Of a stretch of 64,000 bases of DNA, positions 7,709 through 16,131 are shown piece by piece. The notes beneath the pieces are model-generated. The model was given only the letters and a program-made list of their open reading frames with translations, was not told where the DNA came from and did no database searches. The translations under genes were made by a program, and so were the position numbers. Every line of letters starts with the position of its first letter. Positions within the stretch are counted from its first letter, which is position 1. The stretch is taken from positions 24,500-88,499 of the forward strand of contig QCMJ01000001.1 of NCBI GenBank assembly GCA_003213855.1, in the 5' to 3' direction. The stretch is from Prochlorococcus sp. AG-418-O03. Lineage in GTDB: Bacteria > Cyanobacteriota > Cyanobacteriia > PCC-6307 > Cyanobiaceae.

Positions 7709-9112
7709 CTAAACATATAGATCAGCCCTAGGATAGCCAATTCTCTTTTGTCTATCTATTCTACTCTTATACAGAGCCTGCCAAAGTGCACTTAAAAGCA
7801 AAAGGATCCCAAGTCTGCCCACAAACATACCCACAATAAGAATAAATTGACCAAAATGATTTAATTTTGCGGTTAAACCAATATCAAAACCAACTGTTGC
7901 AAATGCAGATATGCAAGTGAACAGAATTTCTAGGAATGTGAATGATTCTTTTTTAACAAAAGTATTTGTTGTACTAAGTAACATTGCCATTAAAAGAACA
8001 AATAGCAAAGATCCAACTGTGATTCCAACTGCCTTTAGAATAACTTTATCTGAAATTAATCTATTGCTAATAATTACATCTTTCTGACCTCTTAAAGTTG
8101 ATCTAGTTGCAGCCATTAAAGCAATAAATGTAGTTGTTTTTATGCCTCCACCAGTACCTCCTGTACTTGCTCCAATAAACATAAGTGTCATTAATAATAA
8201 GAGGCCCGTATCTGAGATAGAGTTCAAAGAAATCGGAAAATTTGTAAAGCCTGCAGTTCTTGCACTAACTGTTTCGAAGATAGATGACATTAACCGTTCA
8301 AATAAATTTAAATCATTAAAAAATTGACTATTTAGCAATGATTCAGTGATAAAGAATCCTAATGATCCGAACAATATTAGAGACAAACTTGTCCTAATAA
8401 CTAGTCTGGAATGAAGGCTTAATTTCTTATAAGAAAGATTTTTTTTATGACTCCAAATATCATCAATAACCCGCCAGCCCAATCCACCCATAACAATGAG
8501 AAAAACAAAAACACTATTCACCAAATAATTTGTTCTATAGTCTTGCAGACTATTTGACATTAACGAAAATCCTGCATTGTTATATGCAGAAATACTGTGA
8601 AAAATCGAGGACCATAGTCTTTCCCAATTATTTTGAATGTCTACAAATCCAAAAGAATATAAGACAATTGCGCCCAAGGATATGATACTAATCGCAGTAA
8701 TAGCAATGCTTTGAAAAGTTCGACCAATTCCTCCAACTCCAAATTCATCTAAAGTCTTTCCTTTATCTAATCTAGTTCTTAGCTTTGTCCCCTTTACAAC
8801 AAACCCTTGTAAAAATGTTGTAATGGCCATTAATCCTAGACCACCTGATAAAAGCATAAAAGCTAAGAAAACTTGGCCAAAGAAATTTAAATCAACACCA
8901 ATATCTATTATGGTTAAGCCAGTAACGGTTATTGCAGAAGTAGATGTAAAAAATGCTTCCCACAAACCAACCTTTGAAGATGAACATAATGGAGAGCTCA
9001 AAATTAAAGTTCCAAGGCAAATAATAAATAAGCCTGTAACAATAGTAAATTGAGGTACAGATAGCTTTTTGTAAGCATCTTTTAACTTATAAACCTTACT
9101 TGTGAATTTCAC
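7709..9112 (-). CDS. ktrB: KtrB/TrkH-type K+ transporter membrane subunit
   Basis: A 467-residue polytopic membrane protein of the Trk/Ktr/HKT superfamily. The four pore-loop repeats with filter glycines are visible as TVTGLT, NNAGFS, ARTAGF and ATVGFD. The third transmembrane repeat includes a glycine- and threonine-rich stretch (GASTGGTGGGIKTTT) typical of KtrB, where it forms the gating loop. Ktr systems take up K+ and are often Na+-dependent. The gene sits between the SLC13-type transporter (4-base gap) and ktrA on one minus-strand unit. Confidence 0.92.
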   Translation of the reverse strand: MKFTSKVYKLKDAYKKLSVPQFTIVTGLFIICLGTLILSSPLCSSSKVGLWEAFFTSTSAITVTGLTIIDIGVDLNFFGQVFLAFMLLSGGLGLMAITTFLQGFVVKGTKLRTRLDKGKTLDEFGVGGIGRTFQSIAITAISIISLGAIVLYSFGFVDIQNNWERLWSSIFHSISAYNNAGFSLMSNSLQDYRTNYLVNSVFVFLIVMGGLGWRVIDDIWSHKKNLSYKKLSLHSRLVIRTSLSLILFGSLGFFITESLLNSQFFNDLNLFERLMSSIFETVSARTAGFTNFPISLNSISDTGLLLLMTLMFIGASTGGTGGGIKTTTFIALMAATRSTLRGQKDVIISNRLISDKVILKAVGITVGSLLFVLLMAMLLSTTNTFVKKESFTFLEILFTCISAFATVGFDIGLTAKLNHFGQFILIVGMFVGRLGILLLLSALWQALYKSRIDRQKRIGYPRADLYV

Positions 9113-9116
9113 GATA

Positions 9117-10925
9117 TTACCCGTAATTTAAAATTATTAATGCTGGCACAGTAAATGACATTATAAGTGTTAATCCAGCTCCGTATTTTGCGATATCAAA
9201 AAATCTATATCTTCCAGGACCATAAACCATTAAATTTGTTTGATAACCCATTGGAGTCAAGAAAGATTGACTTGCACCGAATAAAACAAGCATTATTAAA
9301 GCGCTTGGTGAAATTTCTAAAACATTTGAGAATTCAATAGCAACAGGCAAAATCAAAGCAACCGAAGCAGCATTACTTATAAATTGCGTAAGAATAACTG
9401 TAGATACAAAAATTACGACTAGTGCAAAATAAAGAGGCATTCCGTTAAGGGCAAAGTTTAGATTAACTGCAATTACATCTGCTAATCCAGTTATCTGCAT
9501 AGCTACACTAAAACACGATAAAGATCCCAGCAATAAAATGACGTCTAACCTAATTGATTTTTGTATCTCTGCAGGTCTTAAACATCCACAAGCAACCATT
9601 GCAATCACTGCCAAAAGAACTGAACCTACTAATGGAATATTAGAAACCGAAGGCAAAACCACCATTCCTATTGCAATTCCGATCGATATAGGTTTTTTTA
9701 TCAAGAAAGGTAAATCGTCTTCGAATTGATCTAAAATCAGCAAATCATTACTAGCTTGCAAACCTCTTATCGAATCTAACGGTGCTTGCAATAATAAAAC
9801 ATCTCCAGCCCTTAAAACAGCTTGGCCTAATCTCTCCTGAACAGTTTGTTGACCTCTTCTTAGTGCCAAAACTGTTGCATTATGACGCTGCCTAAACCTT
9901 AATTCTCTCAAACTTGCACCAGCTAGAGTTGAGCCAGCTGGTAACAATGCTTCGAAGGTCTTAGTACCTTCATCATCTGAGAAAAAATGAGCTCCATCGA
10001 AAGATGTTTTGTTTTCGCCTAACAGAATTGTATGTTCCTGCTGCAGCCTAAATAAGTCTGCCCTAGTAACACGAATTATTAATCTATCATTCGGTTCAAT
10101 CTTTCTATCAGCCAAAGGAGGAAGAATAACTTTTCCATTTCGTTGCAATTCCAGAACATCAACATCGAATCTTCTTTGCAATCTACTATTTCTGACAGAT
10201 TGTCCAACTAATTCTGAAGTTAAGGGAATAGTAACTTCAGTAAAGTATATATTCATATCACCATTTTTAATAAATTTCTTATCTCTCCCTCTATCTGGCA
10301 AAAGCACGTCAGAAACAAGAATCATATAAGTTGTACCTATAAGCCATACAGGAATTCCGATAGAAGTCAAACTAAATAATTCCAAAGCTCCATAACCTAA
10401 TTGTTGACTAATATCACTTACGAGAAGATTTACTGAACTACCTAATAATGTCAGAGTTCCACCTAGTAAAGTAGCAAAAGAAAGAGGTAATAAAACTTTT
10501 GATGGTGATATATTTCTCCGCTCGCACCAACCTTCAATTAAGGGTAACAAAGATGCTACTACTGGAGTATTAGGCACAATTCCAGATATTGGAGCAATCA
10601 AAAAAGCTATTAAAGAAATTAATTTCCTTGGCGTTCTAATACTTTCAGAAGAAATCAATTCTCTTACTCTATCTAAAGCTCCACTTTTAAATAATGCAGA
10701 AGAAACTGCAAATAAACCCATAAGGGTAATTAAGGATGGGCTACCAAATCCAGCTAAAGCTTTTTCAGGAGAAAGAACCCCTGTAGCTATAAATATTCCA
10801 ACACATAACAAACCAGTCAATTCTGGAGCAATAGTATTTTTAATAAACAAAATTATTGACATTATTAAAACAACTACTGTTATAAACGCATCAAAATTAT
10901 TACTAACTACTGCAATTAAATTCAT
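9117..10925 (-). CDS. SLC13/DASS-type anion transporter with two RCK_C domains
   Basis: A 602-residue membrane protein. Two hydrophobic halves (about residues 1-210 and 400-602) flank two TrkA-C/RCK_C domains (about 220-310 and 315-390). This is the usual architecture of bacterial SLC13-like sodium:sulfate or dicarboxylate carriers (SAC1/CitT type). The motif SNAASVALILPVA near residue 525 corresponds to the family SNxA(T/A) substrate site. It precedes ktrB by 4 bases. Sulfate is a plausible substrate, since cysH lies two genes away on the other strand, but this is inference. Confidence 0.85.
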   Translation of the reverse strand: MNLIAVVSNNFDAFITVVVLIMSIILFIKNTIAPELTGLLCVGIFIATGVLSPEKALAGFGSPSLITLMGLFAVSSALFKSGALDRVRELISSESIRTPRKLISLIAFLIAPISGIVPNTPVVASLLPLIEGWCERRNISPSKVLLPLSFATLLGGTLTLLGSSVNLLVSDISQQLGYGALELFSLTSIGIPVWLIGTTYMILVSDVLLPDRGRDKKFIKNGDMNIYFTEVTIPLTSELVGQSVRNSRLQRRFDVDVLELQRNGKVILPPLADRKIEPNDRLIIRVTRADLFRLQQEHTILLGENKTSFDGAHFFSDDEGTKTFEALLPAGSTLAGASLRELRFRQRHNATVLALRRGQQTVQERLGQAVLRAGDVLLLQAPLDSIRGLQASNDLLILDQFEDDLPFLIKKPISIGIAIGMVVLPSVSNIPLVGSVLLAVIAMVACGCLRPAEIQKSIRLDVILLLGSLSCFSVAMQITGLADVIAVNLNFALNGMPLYFALVVIFVSTVILTQFISNAASVALILPVAIEFSNVLEISPSALIMLVLFGASQSFLTPMGYQTNLMVYGPGRYRFFDIAKYGAGLTLIMSFTVPALIILNYG

Positions 10926-10974
10926 ACAAAACTTATTTAACTCAATATACCCAAAAAAAATATTTCAAAAAAGT

Positions 10975-12168
10975 TTAATTGGAATTATCTTTTTTAAGAA
11001 ACTTTTTAAAAATTGATTTTTTTTGGAATATCCATGAAGATGCAGATTTTAAGCTTTCTGTAATATCAGGCAACTTAGAAGCGTATATAAGTCTTCTTGC
11101 CTCAAAAGCTAATTTCCCAGATAAAGTAACCCCAAGCCCAGAAATTGAAGCTTCGCCTATTCCTAAGCTAATCATTTCACCATTGTCTTTAAATTCAAAG
11201 GGTAAAGGATCCTTTCCTTGGATTAGAAGTGCTAAATTAATAGCTAAATGATTTCCTTCCTGCATAGCGACCTGAGCAGTTATGGGTAAATCTTCCATTC
11301 CTTCAATAACTGAAATATCGCCAATAGCAAAACAGTTTTTATGGTTTTCTATTTGCAAATTATGATTAACTAAAATTCTTCCAAATTTTTTTGTTATTTC
11401 ATCAGTTCCTAAGTAAGACAAATTAGGTTTAACACCTGCAGTCCAAATAACAATATCTTTATCCAAAGAAGTTATTCCAACATCACTAGAAACACTAATT
11501 TTAGTTTCTGTGACTTCTTTAACTGTGGAATTCAAGAGAACGTTGATTTTTCTTTTTTCTAATGCCTTTTCTGCTTGTTCTCTATTAAAAATTTTGTTTT
11601 TATTCAGGATTTCATTTGATTTTTCTATTACATTAATTTCAAATAGATCTGTAAATATATCCTTAATTTTACATGCCAACTCGATGCCAGAGGGGCCACC
11701 TCCAACTATGAATAACTTTTTATGAAACGAAGTTTCTTGTGATTTTTTTAAAAAAGAATTTAATTTATTTAAATCGTTAAAATCATTAAAAAAATAACAA
11801 TTTTCATCTACGCCTTTTATAAAAAAACTATTTGGAATAGATCCTGTACAGATAACAAGGTAATGATAACTTAATTTTAAATTGTCACTAAATTCAAGAA
11901 TATTTTCTTTGAAGGAAATCTTGGTTAAACAATTTCTTAAAAAAGTTATACCCGCATCAGAAAAAATATTTGCAAATTCTGGAGTGGCTTCCCAACTCCT
12001 TATTTCTTTACTTAAAACTTCGTACATTAAAGGTTTAAATATAAAGTTAGTTTCAGAATCAACCACAAGAATCGGCAAAGAAGGATTAAGATTCTTTAAA
12101 TTCAAAGCAAATGTCATACCTGCAAAACCTGCTCCAACTATTACTATTGGTTTTTGTATTGATTTCAT
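10975..12168 (-). CDS. Type II NADH dehydrogenase (NDH-2)
   Basis: A 397-residue FAD-dependent pyridine nucleotide-disulfide oxidoreductase family protein. The N-terminal FAD motif IVGAGFAGMTFALNL, the second NAD(P)H-binding motif IVGGGPSGIELACKI and the C-terminal GDISVIEG-type FAD contact are all present. It lacks the redox CxxxxC pair of disulfide reductases, and its length suits single-subunit NDH-2. Such enzymes pass electrons from NAD(P)H to quinone without pumping protons, and in cyanobacteria are thought to sense or balance redox state. It lies upstream of the SLC13-ktrBA unit on the same strand. Confidence 0.85.
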   Translation of the reverse strand: MKSIQKPIVIVGAGFAGMTFALNLKNLNPSLPILVVDSETNFIFKPLMYEVLSKEIRSWEATPEFANIFSDAGITFLRNCLTKISFKENILEFSDNLKLSYHYLVICTGSIPNSFFIKGVDENCYFFNDFNDLNKLNSFLKKSQETSFHKKLFIVGGGPSGIELACKIKDIFTDLFEINVIEKSNEILNKNKIFNREQAEKALEKRKINVLLNSTVKEVTETKISVSSDVGITSLDKDIVIWTAGVKPNLSYLGTDEITKKFGRILVNHNLQIENHKNCFAIGDISVIEGMEDLPITAQVAMQEGNHLAINLALLIQGKDPLPFEFKDNGEMISLGIGEASISGLGVTLSGKLAFEARRLIYASKLPDITESLKSASSWIFQKKSIFKKFLKKDNSN

Positions 12169-12263
12169 CAGAGAAATATTGTTATGCGTAAATGTATTAT
12201 TAAAATATACGAATAATTTTTAAATTGAGCGAAATAACATTAAACCCATAACCAAATTAAAGA

Positions 12264-12986
12264 ATGATTGAAAACATCCACAAAGATATTCAAACTAACT
12301 TAAAGAATTATAATAATGAGCTAGTAAATATGAAGCCTCAAGAGATGCTCAAATGGGGTTATGAAAAGTTTGACAATCAATTTGCTATTACCACGAGTTT
12401 TGGCATACAATCATCAGTTCTTTTAAATATGATCAGTAAATTATATCTACAAAAAAAAATTAAAATATTTTGGATAGATACAGGTTACCTAGCTCAAGAA
12501 ACATACCATTACGCTGAAAAGCTTATTGAAGATTTATCCTTGGAAGTAGAAGTTCTGCAAAGTGAATTATCTCCAGCAAGAATGGAGGCTAAATACGGAA
12601 AGCTTTGGGAAACAAATAAAGAGAGTGATTTAGATAAGTATCATGAGTTAAGAAAGATTAAACCTTTAGAAAATGGTCTAGAAAAATATAATATTTCCTG
12701 CTGGGCAAGCGGTGTAAGATCAAGTCAAACAAAAAATAGAAGCAAAATGAAATTTTTAGAAGTAATTCGTCAAAGACTTTCATTAAGACCTTTATTAAAT
12801 TGGACAAATAAAGATATTTTTTATTACATGGAAGAGAATAATTTACCTGCCCATCCACTGTTTATCAAAGGTTATTCTTCCGTAGGCGATTGGCATTCAA
12901 GCAGTCCCGATGGTATTGAAAAAAAAGGCAGAGATACAAGATTTAGGGGGATTAAACAAGAATGTGGAATACACACTACTAATTAA
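12264..12986 (+). CDS. cysH: Phosphoadenylylsulfate (PAPS) reductase
   Basis: A 240-residue CysH-family enzyme that reduces activated sulfate to sulfite with thioredoxin. The PP-loop region ITTSFGIQSSVLL binds the nucleotide, and the catalytic C-terminal motif QECGIH is present. The CC...CxxC cysteines that bind [4Fe-4S] in APS reductases are absent (the segment reads ISCWASGVRSSQ). This points to the PAPS-using, E. coli-like subtype. It is divergent from the NADH dehydrogenase gene and followed 15 bases later by coaX. Confidence 0.92.
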   Translation: MIENIHKDIQTNLKNYNNELVNMKPQEMLKWGYEKFDNQFAITTSFGIQSSVLLNMISKLYLQKKIKIFWIDTGYLAQETYHYAEKLIEDLSLEVEVLQSELSPARMEAKYGKLWETNKESDLDKYHELRKIKPLENGLEKYNISCWASGVRSSQTKNRSKMKFLEVIRQRLSLRPLLNWTNKDIFYYMEENNLPAHPLFIKGYSSVGDWHSSSPDGIEKKGRDTRFRGIKQECGIHTTN

Positions 12987-13001
12987 TTTGATCATAGAAT
13001 A

Positions 13002-13697
13002 ATGATCCTAGATACAAATTTTTTATTAGTAGGCAATAGTAGGCTTCATTGGGCAAAATATTCTAAAATTCAATCTAAGTTCTTCCATACCAAAAAAGAG
13101 CAAAGGGTTCCCGAAAATATTGATCTTGATCAATTAATTTGGGCTTCTGTAGGAAAACCACCAAATTTTTTGCTGAAAAAAGAAAATGAAATAAAAACTA
13201 AAGATATTCAGTTATCAAATCTGCCTGATTATTTTGGAGTTGATAGAGCTCTTGCTTGTATTGCAGCTTTAAAAATTATTGAAAATCCTTTCAAAAAAGA
13301 TTTGCTTATTGCAGATTTTGGAACAATATTATCAATAACAAAATTGAATTCAAATGGATCTATTATTGGAGGTCAACTTATCCCAGGTTTTTTAACGCAA
13401 TTAAAATCAATGGAACAAAATACAAAAAATCTTAAAGTTCCCCAAAAACACGATATTCCGATCAAAGATTTTTTAATTAATACAGAAGAAGCAATTTTAA
13501 AAGGAGTAATCAACTCTCTTACTGGCGTGATTAATAGTTTATTCAATCCCGCAAAAGATATTTTAATAACTTGTGGAGGAGACTCTGAATTCTTTACAAA
13601 CTCTCTAAAGACTCAAAAAGAAAATATTATCAATGCTCCTAATTTAGTTATGGAGGGGATGATTATTCACCACCTGTCCGTAAAAAAATTAGCTTAA
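13002..13697 (+). CDS. coaX: Type III pantothenate kinase
   Basis: A 231-residue ASKHA-fold kinase catalysing the first step of CoA synthesis. Family features include the early LLVGNSRLHWA phosphate loop (replacing the common DxGNT), GVDRALACIAA with the GxDR pantothenate-site motif, and IADFGTILSI. These enzymes resist feedback by CoA and need a monovalent cation. The ATG follows cysH by 15 bases, so the two may share a transcript. Its last 9 bases overlap the convergent bcp gene. The final CoA step, coaE, is at 46100-46717. Confidence 0.85.
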   Translation: MILDTNFLLVGNSRLHWAKYSKIQSKFFHTKKEQRVPENIDLDQLIWASVGKPPNFLLKKENEIKTKDIQLSNLPDYFGVDRALACIAALKIIENPFKKDLLIADFGTILSITKLNSNGSIIGGQLIPGFLTQLKSMEQNTKNLKVPQKHDIPIKDFLINTEEAILKGVINSLTGVINSLFNPAKDILITCGGDSEFFTNSLKTQKENIINAPNLVMEGMIIHHLSVKKLA

Positions 13698-14156
13698 CTC
13701 AAGGTCTGCAATTATGTGATCAGCCATTATTGCTGCTTTTACCTTTAAGTAAATTTTTTCAATATTACCATCAGCATCGATCAAAAAAGTATTTCTCATC
13801 ATTCCCATATATTCTTTTCCCATGAATTTCTTAAGTCCATAACTATCGTAATCAGAAGAAACTTTAAAAGGTTCAGGATCAGTTAAAAGAATAAAAGGTA
13901 AATGAAATTTTTCTATAAACTTCTGATGAGAGGATGCATTATCTTTACTAATACCAAGCACAACAATATTATTTTTTTGGAGTAAATCCCAATTCTCTTT
14001 AAAATTACATGCTTCTTTAGTACATCCTGGAGTATTATCTTTTGGATAAAAATATAGTATTATTCTTTTACCTTTAAAATCACTAAGAGAAACTTCTTTC
14101 TCAAAAGAATCTTTTAATTTAAATTCTGGTGCTTTGTCGCCAACCTTAAGAGCCAT
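13689..14156 (-). CDS. bcp: Thioredoxin-dependent peroxiredoxin (BCP/PrxQ)
   Basis: A 155-residue peroxiredoxin that reduces H2O2 and organic peroxides. It shows the PrxQ-type motif FYPKDNTPGCTKEACNF, with the peroxidatic Cys in PGCT and the resolving Cys five residues later, and starts with MALKVGDKAPEF. I chose the ATG at 14156, because an upstream ATG at 14192 adds a non-conserved hydrophobic stretch and would run into the divergent gene. The start codon touches the TTG of the phosphopantetheinyl transferase on the other strand. Confidence 0.9.
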   Translation of the reverse strand: MALKVGDKAPEFKLKDSFEKEVSLSDFKGKRIILYFYPKDNTPGCTKEACNFKENWDLLQKNNIVVLGISKDNASSHQKFIEKFHLPFILLTDPEPFKVSSDYDSYGLKKFMGKEYMGMMRNTFLIDADGNIEKIYLKVKAAIMADHIIADLELS

Positions 14157-14812
14157 TGAAATTATTAAATAAGTATAGATATAAAATACCAAAAATTTGG
14201 TTTTATGAGATTAAAGGTGTACAAGATGTCGCAACGGTAGAAGAAATTAAAACCGCAAAAAACCTAACAAGTTCAAGATCAAAGATTTTTTTAGAAACAA
14301 GAGCTTATTTGCGACAATCACTTTCAACACTTTTTGAATTAGACCCACTAGAAATTCCGATTAAAGCTCATCCTGGAGAACCTCCAAGTTTACCCTCAGG
14401 GATGGGAAATATCAGTTTAAGTCATTGTAAAGATGCCATTATTATAGTCTGGCATAAAAGCAAAATTGGGATTGATATTGAAAGAACAGATAGAGATTTT
14501 AACCATATAAAATTTGCAGAAAAATATTTTTTTCATACCAATAAATCAAACCATAATAATTATTTGACAAAAAATATGATATTAAATCAATGGTGTGCTG
14601 TTGAAGCGGCCATAAAATGGGATCATGGAAAATTAGCTAAAGACATTAATCATTGGCAATATTTTAAAAAGCCAAAAGAGTTAATTCATAAGAAGAAAAA
14701 AATACATTTAAATTATTCACAGATTAACTTCCATAATTGGACTATCGCTTTAGCCTACGATGAAAAAACTTCTTTTAATCCTGAGATTATTTGTTGTTCG
14801 AAAAATTTTTAG
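14156..14812 (+). CDS. 4'-phosphopantetheinyl transferase (Sfp/HetI-like)
   Basis: A 218-residue enzyme that would load carrier proteins such as ACP with phosphopantetheine from CoA. The two Mg-binding blocks are visible as IGIDIERTDRDF and WCAVEAAIKW, preceded by GNISLSHCKDA. These match the Sfp/HetI type rather than the short AcpS type. The start is assigned to a TTG at 14156, since no ATG lies in the N-terminal region. That TTG shares one base with the bcp start codon. The 3' end overlaps rarA by 4 bases. Confidence 0.85.
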   Translation: MKLLNKYRYKIPKIWFYEIKGVQDVATVEEIKTAKNLTSSRSKIFLETRAYLRQSLSTLFELDPLEIPIKAHPGEPPSLPSGMGNISLSHCKDAIIIVWHKSKIGIDIERTDRDFNHIKFAEKYFFHTNKSNHNNYLTKNMILNQWCAVEAAIKWDHGKLAKDINHWQYFKKPKELIHKKKKIHLNYSQINFHNWTIALAYDEKTSFNPEIICCSKNF

Positions 14813-16098
14813 TTTTCTTTTCTTCTAAACAGTTCTTCATATTGAGTTTTTTCCCATCCATTACTATTTGGTTCCCATATTTTTAAACCTCTTAAAGATT
14901 TGGGAAGATATTCTTGTACGACCCAATTACCTGGATAATTATGAGGATTGACATAACTATTAGAATTATTTTTTAAATGAAGTGGAACATCAAAAGCATT
15001 GGTAGATTTTATTGTTTCAATTGCTTTAAAAATACTTTTCGTACTATTACTTTTTGGAGACAAAGCTAAATATAAAGAAGCCTGCGTTAAAAAATATAAT
15101 CCTTCTGGAAAACCAACTCTATCAAAAGCATCACAACAGGATTGTACAACTACTATGGCATTAGGATCAGCTATTCCAATATCTTCACTAGCAGATATAA
15201 GTAATCTTCTAAAAATAAAATTAGGATCTTCGCCAGCCTCCAGCATATTTGCAAGCCAGAATAAAGTTGCATCTGGATCAGAACCTCTTATGGACTTGAT
15301 AAAGGCACTTATTACATCGTAATGATTTTGACCATTTTTATCGTAAACAATATTTTTCTTTTGAAGTGCATCCTCTGCTATTGAGAGATTAATGTTGATT
15401 TCTTTAGCATCATTTTCAGCAGTTGTTTCTATGGCCATCTCTAGCGCATTGATTAATGTTCTTGCATCTCCGCCAGAAAATTTAATTAAATGACTTATAG
15501 CATCTTGAGTTAAATAAACTTTTCTTGAATCTTTTTTTTTAGAATAGTGAGTTATGACTTTTTGTATTATTTTCTGCAAATCATTTTCTGCCAAAGGAAG
15601 TAATGTAAAAATACGAGACCTGCTAACAAGCGCTTTATTAACAGCAAAGAAAGGGTTTTCAGTTGTAGCACCAATAAAAGTTATAGTTCCATTTTCTATT
15701 GAAGGTAATAAAGCATCTTGCTGAACTGCTGTAAATCTATGAACCTCATCGATAAATAAAATTGTTTTTCTTTTTGAATTTATTAATCTATCTTTTGCAT
15801 TAGCGATTTCATTTCTTAATTCTTTAACACTTGATAATACTGCATTTAACTTAATTAATTTTGAACGCGTATTAAAAGAAATAATTTCAATTAGAGTAGT
15901 TTTTCCAACACCAGGAGGGCCAGAAAAAATAAAATTACTAATCTTATCGTTTAATATTGCACTTCTTAAAAGCGAATTCTCATTCAGGATTGGTTGTTGA
16001 CCAAAGAAATCTTCCAAATTCTTTGGTCTTAATTTATCTGCCAAAGGTGCATTATTTTCTATTTGAGAATAATTTGTAAATAAATTTTCTGAATGCAT
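14809..16098 (-). CDS. rarA: Replication-associated recombination factor RarA (MgsA)
   Basis: A 429-residue clamp-loader-like AAA+ ATPase. Walker A reads GPPGVGKTTL and Walker B LFIDEVHRF, with sensor 1 GATTENPFF and a downstream lid and C-terminal tetramerisation domain (about residues 250-425). RarA/MgsA/WRNIP1 proteins act at stalled replication forks and bind SSB. The gene converges with the phosphopantetheinyl transferase (4-base overlap). It lies 33 bases downstream of pgm on the same strand. Confidence 0.9.
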   Translation of the reverse strand: MHSENLFTNYSQIENNAPLADKLRPKNLEDFFGQQPILNENSLLRSAILNDKISNFIFSGPPGVGKTTLIEIISFNTRSKLIKLNAVLSSVKELRNEIANAKDRLINSKRKTILFIDEVHRFTAVQQDALLPSIENGTITFIGATTENPFFAVNKALVSRSRIFTLLPLAENDLQKIIQKVITHYSKKKDSRKVYLTQDAISHLIKFSGGDARTLINALEMAIETTAENDAKEININLSIAEDALQKKNIVYDKNGQNHYDVISAFIKSIRGSDPDATLFWLANMLEAGEDPNFIFRRLLISASEDIGIADPNAIVVVQSCCDAFDRVGFPEGLYFLTQASLYLALSPKSNSTKSIFKAIETIKSTNAFDVPLHLKNNSNSYVNPHNYPGNWVVQEYLPKSLRGLKIWEPNSNGWEKTQYEELFRRKEN

Positions 16099-16131
16099 AT
16101 AAATAAAATCAAAAAATAATTACTTTCAATT

